This document shows, piece after piece, positions 60,402-64,000 of a stretch of 64,000 bases of DNA (position 1 is the stretch's first letter; each line of letters opens with the position of its first letter). Under the pieces are notes generated by a model that saw only the letters and a list, made by a program, of their open reading frames with translations, was not told the DNA's origin and did no database searches. Location: assembly GCF_001905825.1 (NCBI RefSeq), contig NZ_LIVV01000002.1, positions 1 to 64,000 on the forward strand, in the 5' to 3' direction. Both the position numbers and the translations under genes were made by a program. Source of the stretch: Streptomyces sp. CB02009. Its GTDB lineage: Bacteria; Actinomycetota; Actinomycetes; Streptomycetales; Streptomycetaceae.

Positions 60402-61676
60402 GTGGCGCGGACGCGGGAGGTCTACGTCTACGACTACGCGGCCGACTTCGGGCTCAGCGGATTCGCCGGCACCCTGTGTGCCCGGTCGACCCTCCGCCTC
60501 GACGGACCGGTGGTCCTCGACATCGCCGAGTCCGAGGCGGAGGACGACGACCACCGGCTCGGCGCGGACGCCCGGCTCCTCCTGGGGTCCCCGCTGCCGG
60601 ACGACGTGCTCCGCACCGTGTGGCTGGCGGCCGTACGCCGCTGCTTCGACCCCGCCGAAGAGGGCACGGACACCCGGAGCTGGCTGGACGGGGTCGCCGA
60701 GCTGTGCCCGCCGCGCGCCCCGGAGCGCGACCCGTACGAGCTGCGGTCCCTGGACGCGCGGCGGCCCGCCGTGCCGGAGGAGGAGCTGCGGGCTGCCGTG
60801 GCCGCCGAGATCGAGTCGGCCACCGTCGGTCTTGAGCTCCGCGTCGCCGTACTGGGAATCGTCCCGGCCCTCCTCCGTGTCGTGCGCGAGGCGGACGCCG
60901 ACCTCGGGTTCCGGCTGTTCCTGAGGGCGCTCAAGGCGTACTCCGTGCCGGTCGGCGCGGACGCGTACGACCGGCTGTTCGCTCTCGGGGACGCGCTGGC
61001 CTACCCGCCGGCCGTCGTCCACGAGGGGCTGGCCGTGCGCTGGCGGCCGCTCGACCCGGGCCGCCGCGACTTCGCACCCGGCCGGTTCGGGCTGCCGGCG
61101 CTCGCGTCCGCACTCCGCGGGACCGAATGGACGTACGGGGGCACCCCGCGCGAACACATCCAGCGGGTCGCCGACGACGGGCCGGGACACCCGCCGGGGG
61201 CGTACGCCGCGGTGCTCCTCGACGACGCCTGGCGGATCCTCGACTCCGCCCTGCCGGGGGAGGCGGTCGGACTTCTCTGGCGGACCGCCGCCGGGCGCCT
61301 GCACGTCCTCGACGAGGACGACTTCGACGCCGACGGGCGGGCCTGGCTGGAGCAGGTCTCCCAGGTGTGCCACGCGCATCTCGCGGAGGTCGATCCCGCC
61401 TACGCGCCTTACCTCGCGCCCGCCAGGACCGATCTCACGGAGGAGGTGCTCCGCGAGGTGCGGGAGGCGGTGCACGCCGACGCGGAGCAGGTGCGCGGGG
61501 TGGCGCGGGTCCTGGAGGGCGTGGTCACCGCGGTCGACCCGGACCTCGGCTTCCGCCTCCTCCTGCACCTCCTGGACACGTACGCGGTCCCCGTCGACGA
61601 GGCCCGGCGCGCCCGCCACCGGGCGCTCGCCGACCGGCTCGGCCTCGGCGCCGACCACACCGGGCGCGACGGATGA
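60402..61676 (+). CDS. Hypothetical protein with internal duplication
   Basis: A 424-residue acidic protein that I do not recognise. Segment about 129-205 (LRAAVAAEIES... DADLGFRLFLRALKAYSVPV) resembles about 347-420 (LREVREAVHAD... DPDLGFRLLLHLLDTYAVPV), showing a helical internal repeat. No signal peptide or TM. GTG start with GGAGGCAGGAGG upstream. Standalone gene. Confidence 0.7.
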   Translation: MARTREVYVYDYAADFGLSGFAGTLCARSTLRLDGPVVLDIAESEAEDDDHRLGADARLLLGSPLPDDVLRTVWLAAVRRCFDPAEEGTDTRSWLDGVAELCPPRAPERDPYELRSLDARRPAVPEEELRAAVAAEIESATVGLELRVAVLGIVPALLRVVREADADLGFRLFLRALKAYSVPVGADAYDRLFALGDALAYPPAVVHEGLAVRWRPLDPGRRDFAPGRFGLPALASALRGTEWTYGGTPREHIQRVADDGPGHPPGAYAAVLLDDAWRILDSALPGEAVGLLWRTAAGRLHVLDEDDFDADGRAWLEQVSQVCHAHLAEVDPAYAPYLAPARTDLTEEVLREVREAVHADAEQVRGVARVLEGVVTAVDPDLGFRLLLHLLDTYAVPVDEARRARHRALADRLGLGADHTGRDG

Positions 61677-61719
61677 CGGTGCCGGGCCCGGTGCGTGACC
61701 GCGTCGGGGTGTGCCGTGG

Positions 61720-62577
61720 TCAGGACACCCGGCAGACGATCTCGCCGTGCGGGACCATGAACCAGGCGTCCTCCCGGGTGCCCCACTCCCGCCAGGCCTC
61801 CGCGATCTCCTCCAGCTCGGCCTGGGTCGTGTGGCCGCCGGACACGGCGAGGTCGGCGTAGCCGGAGCCGGTCGTACGGTCCGCCCACAGGCCGCTCCAC
61901 CAGGCGCGCTCCTCGGGCGTCGCGAAGCACCAGGTGCCGGCGGTCGTCGTGATGTCGGTGAAGCCGGCCTGCCGCGCCCAGGAGAACAGTCGCCGTCCCG
62001 CGTCCGGTTCGCCGCCGTTGGCCCGGGCGACCCGGCGGTACAGGTCCAGCCAGCCGTCCAGGACCGGGCGTTCGGGATACCAGGTGAAGGAACCGTAGTC
62101 GCTGTCGCGGGCCGCGACGATCCCGCCGGGGCGGCACACCCGCCGCATCTCGCGCAGCGCCCGCACCGGGTCGCCGACGTGCTGCAGCACCTGGTGGGCG
62201 TGGACCACGTCGAAGGAGTCGTCGGGGAAGTCCAGGGCGTGTACGTCGGCGACGGCGAACTCGACGTTCCGCAGGCCGCGTTCGGCGGCCGCGGCGCGGG
62301 CCTTCACCAGGACCTCCTCGGCCGCGTCGACCGCCGTCACCCGGCCGGGGGCGACCAGGGCGGCCAGGTCGGCGGTGATGGTGCCGGGTCCGCAGCCCAC
62401 GTCCAGGACGTCCAGACCCGCGGACAGCGAGGGCAGCAGGTAGGCCGCGGAGTTGGCGGCGGTCCGCCAGTTGTGCGAGCGCAGGACCGACTCGTGGTGG
62501 CCGTGGGTGTAGACGGCCGTCTCGTGGGCCGTCTCGTGGCCCGCGGGCTGCGCGGAGGAGGTGGAGGCATGCGTCAT
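61720..62577 (-). CDS. Class I SAM-dependent methyltransferase
   Basis: A 285-residue enzyme with LDVLDVGCGPGTITADLA (SAM motif I), AVDAAEEVLVKA and VVHAHQVLQHVGDPVRALRE; UbiE/Methyltransf_11 type with a longer C-terminal part. Substrate unknown. It lies far outside the polyketide cluster, so a role there is unlikely. Confidence 0.9.
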   Translation of the reverse strand: MTHASTSSAQPAGHETAHETAVYTHGHHESVLRSHNWRTAANSAAYLLPSLSAGLDVLDVGCGPGTITADLAALVAPGRVTAVDAAEEVLVKARAAAAERGLRNVEFAVADVHALDFPDDSFDVVHAHQVLQHVGDPVRALREMRRVCRPGGIVAARDSDYGSFTWYPERPVLDGWLDLYRRVARANGGEPDAGRRLFSWARQAGFTDITTTAGTWCFATPEERAWWSGLWADRTTGSGYADLAVSGGHTTQAELEEIAEAWREWGTREDAWFMVPHGEIVCRVS

Positions 62578-62679
62578 CGGAGCGACTCCCTCGGTGTGGG
62601 TGCGTGCTCACCACCGTACGCACCGATGTCGCATGATGAGATACGCGTCTTGGGATGTGGACATGACGCGAGCTGTTCC

Positions 62680-63198
62680 TCAGCTGAACAGGTGCCTCCG
62701 GTAACGGAGTTCTTCGAGCATGCGGCCTCCCGTCTCCTCCCGCACGGCCTCCCCGTCCGCGCGCCAGCCCGCCGCCTCGTAGAAGCGGCGCCCGCGGGCG
62801 TTCCCCGCGAACACCCACAGCGCCGCCGTGCGGAACCCGGTCGCCACGAGGGCCTCGGCGGAGGCCGCGAGGAGGGCCCGTCCGACGCCCGTGCCCCACA
62901 CCTCCGGCAGGGCGTAGAGGGCGGCCAGTTCGGCCGTGGTCCGCCGGTCGAACTCCTCGTCCGGCCAGGCGCGGAAGCAGGAGAACGCCCGCACCCGCTC
63001 GTCGGGGCCCGTCTCGACCAGCACCGCGGACCGTTCCGGGGCGGTGAGGCGGGCCCGCCAGGTGGCGGTGCGCTCCTCGACGTCCAGCGAGTCCAGATAG
63101 GGGCCGGGCAGCAGGTCGCGGTAGGCGGCCCGCCAGGACAGCACGTGCACGGTGGCGATGCCCGCCGCGTCCTCGGGGAGGGCTTCTCGTATCGGCAT
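62680..63198 (-). CDS. GNAT N-acetyltransferase
   Basis: A 172-residue acetyltransferase: IREALPEDAAGIATVHVLSWR, ALYALPEVWGTGVGRALLAA (acetyl-CoA loop) and GNARGRRFYEAAGWRADGE. ATG at 63196-63198 chosen; the reading frame stays open upstream across a 48-bp tandem repeat that would encode GADAAE-type repeats, but the family start fits the later ATG. Confidence 0.88.
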   Translation of the reverse strand: MPIREALPEDAAGIATVHVLSWRAAYRDLLPGPYLDSLDVEERTATWRARLTAPERSAVLVETGPDERVRAFSCFRAWPDEEFDRRTTAELAALYALPEVWGTGVGRALLAASAEALVATGFRTAALWVFAGNARGRRFYEAAGWRADGEAVREETGGRMLEELRYRRHLFS

Positions 63199-63622
63199 GC
63201 CGCATTGTCCGCCGGGCGGCTCCCCGGCCGCCCCTCCAATACGCCCCCCGAGACCCGGATCTTTGACCGCGTCCGCCCCTCCAGCCGTGGGGCGGCCCCT
63301 CCGCCCGGCCTCGGCCGCATCCGCCCCTCCGACCGTGGTGCGCCGCCTCCGCTCGCCCTCGGCCGCGTCCGCCCCTCGGACCCGCGGACGGCACCCGCCC
63401 ACCTCGCACATACGGGCCGCCGCCCGGACTCTCCTTCACACTTCCGGCCCCCTGCCGGATCCGCCTCCGCACCTGCGGTCCGCCCGCCCGGCCACCGCCC
63501 GGCCCGACCTGACGAACCCCCTGTGACAGCACGATGAACGGGCCGTCCCGGCCGCCCTTCCGACCCTAGGATCGGCCGCGCCGCCGCCCGGTGGCGCGCT
63601 CTCCCACCTGCCGAGGAGTCCT
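63199..63622. other. Non-coding divergent region with 48-bp repeats
   Basis: 424 bp between the GNAT gene and the molybdopterin oxidoreductase gene. It holds a 48-bp imperfect tandem repeat (63267-63400) and a C-rich stretch. No gene is supported apart from the open frame noted for the GNAT gene. Confidence 0.6.
63267..63400. repeat. 48-bp imperfect tandem repeat
   Basis: CCGCGTCCGCCCCTCC-like units start at 63267, 63315 and 63363, exactly 48 bp (16 codons) apart; the third is partial. On the minus strand the frame is open and joined to the GNAT gene. Confidence 0.75.
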
Positions 63623-64000
63623 GTGCCGAACTCGCCCGCGCCCGCCCGCCGTTCCGTGCTGAAGGTCCTCGCGGCGGCCCCGGCGGTCTCCGCCCTCGGC
63701 GGGCTCGCCACCGTCACCACGGCCTCCGCCGCGGCCGCGCACGCCCCCGCGCGCCCCGCCGCACCTGCCGCGACCGCACCGGCCGCACCCGCACCGGCCG
63801 TCCCCCTCGCCGCGCCCGGCATCGTCAAAGCCCTCCCGGCCGCGCACTTCACCGTCAGGAGCACCAACGCCGAGGCGCGCTTCGACGGCTTCGGGGACAC
63901 CGGACTCCTCACCCCCGTCGACCGCTTCTTCGTCCGCAACCACACCACCACCCCCGTCCTCGACGCCGCCGACTGGCGCCTGACCCTCTGGGGCGACGGC
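63623..64000 (+). CDS. Tat-exported molybdopterin (sulfite oxidase-like) oxidoreductase, N-terminal part
   Basis: 126 codons reach the right edge. PARRSVLKVLAAAPAVSALG is a twin-arginine signal; an Ala/Pro-rich linker follows, then DGFGDTGLLTPVDRFFVRNH and DAADWRLTLWGDG, typical of the start of the sulfite-oxidase molybdopterin domain. The catalytic cysteine lies outside the window. GTG start with GAGGAG upstream. Confidence 0.8.
   Translation, partial: MPNSPAPARRSVLKVLAAAPAVSALGGLATVTTASAAAAHAPARPAAPAATAPAAPAPAVPLAAPGIVKALPAAHFTVRSTNAEARFDGFGDTGLLTPVDRFFVRNHTTTPVLDAADWRLTLWGDG

Noticed and set aside
1..64000. CRISPR arrays, tRNA/rRNA genes, insertion sequences, attachment sites
   Set aside because: I saw no repeat-spacer pattern, cloverleaf, transposase motif or tRNA-like end anywhere in the window, by eye only.

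Overview
The window is very GC-rich (low-to-mid 70s percent), has strong third-codon-position GC, uses GTG starts often and has many ATGA/GTGA stop-start overlaps. With the FO synthase start, SARP, WYL and other actinobacterial families, this points to a Streptomyces chromosome. I see no tRNA, rRNA, CRISPR or insertion sequence.

About 0.2-44.8 kb is one large secondary-metabolite cluster. Bases 1-193 hold the start of fbiC (cofactor F420 biosynthesis). Bases 245-9520 encode an aromatic (type II) polyketide synthase: NTF2-like protein, extra ACP, malonyl-type acyltransferase, KS-alpha, KS-beta, ACP, ketoreductase, didomain aromatase, metallo-beta-lactamase cyclase and a PPTase. Bases 9447-15202 hold tailoring, regulation and export: a flavin-dependent hydroxylase, a TetR repressor with three operator-like palindromes, an MFS pump, two F420-type flavin/deazaflavin proteins and an aldo/keto reductase. 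Bases 15240-20603 hold three paralogues of a DUF6081-like family around a psuG-like C-glycosynthase plus HAD phosphatase pair that resembles AlnA/AlnB of alnumycin biosynthesis.

Bases 20660-26264 form a regulatory and peptide island: a SARP activator, a 56-residue putative precursor peptide overlapping by four bases a fused leader-binding/YcaO cyclodehydratase, and a histidine kinase (with a TTA codon) facing a LuxR-type response regulator. Bases 26432-39768 carry a Tat-exported multicopper oxidase, two glycosyltransferases, a complete dTDP-2,3,6-trideoxyhexose pathway (rhodinose/amicetose type), a KASIII priming synthase and a flavin reductase. Bases 39876-44785 carry an OmpR-type two-component pair divergent from an MMPL exporter.

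Several promoters carry heptamer repeats (TCGAGCG-like, 11-bp pitch) placed 8 bp before a -10 box, as expected for the SARP. Read together, the genes suggest a naphthoquinone-type polyketide with a non-acetate starter. It would be hydroxylated, C-ribosylated and decorated with trideoxyhexoses, with a RiPP-like module of unknown purpose beside the regulator. That product is inference.

From about 45 kb to the right end the genes look like ordinary chromosome: a peptidase operon (M55, M20, S9, S66), a secreted CocE-like hydrolase, adenosine deaminase with a GntR regulator, small membrane proteins, a DUF5107 protein, a WYL regulator, a winged-helix protein, a methyltransferase, a GNAT acetyltransferase and the start of a Tat-exported molybdopterin oxidoreductase.
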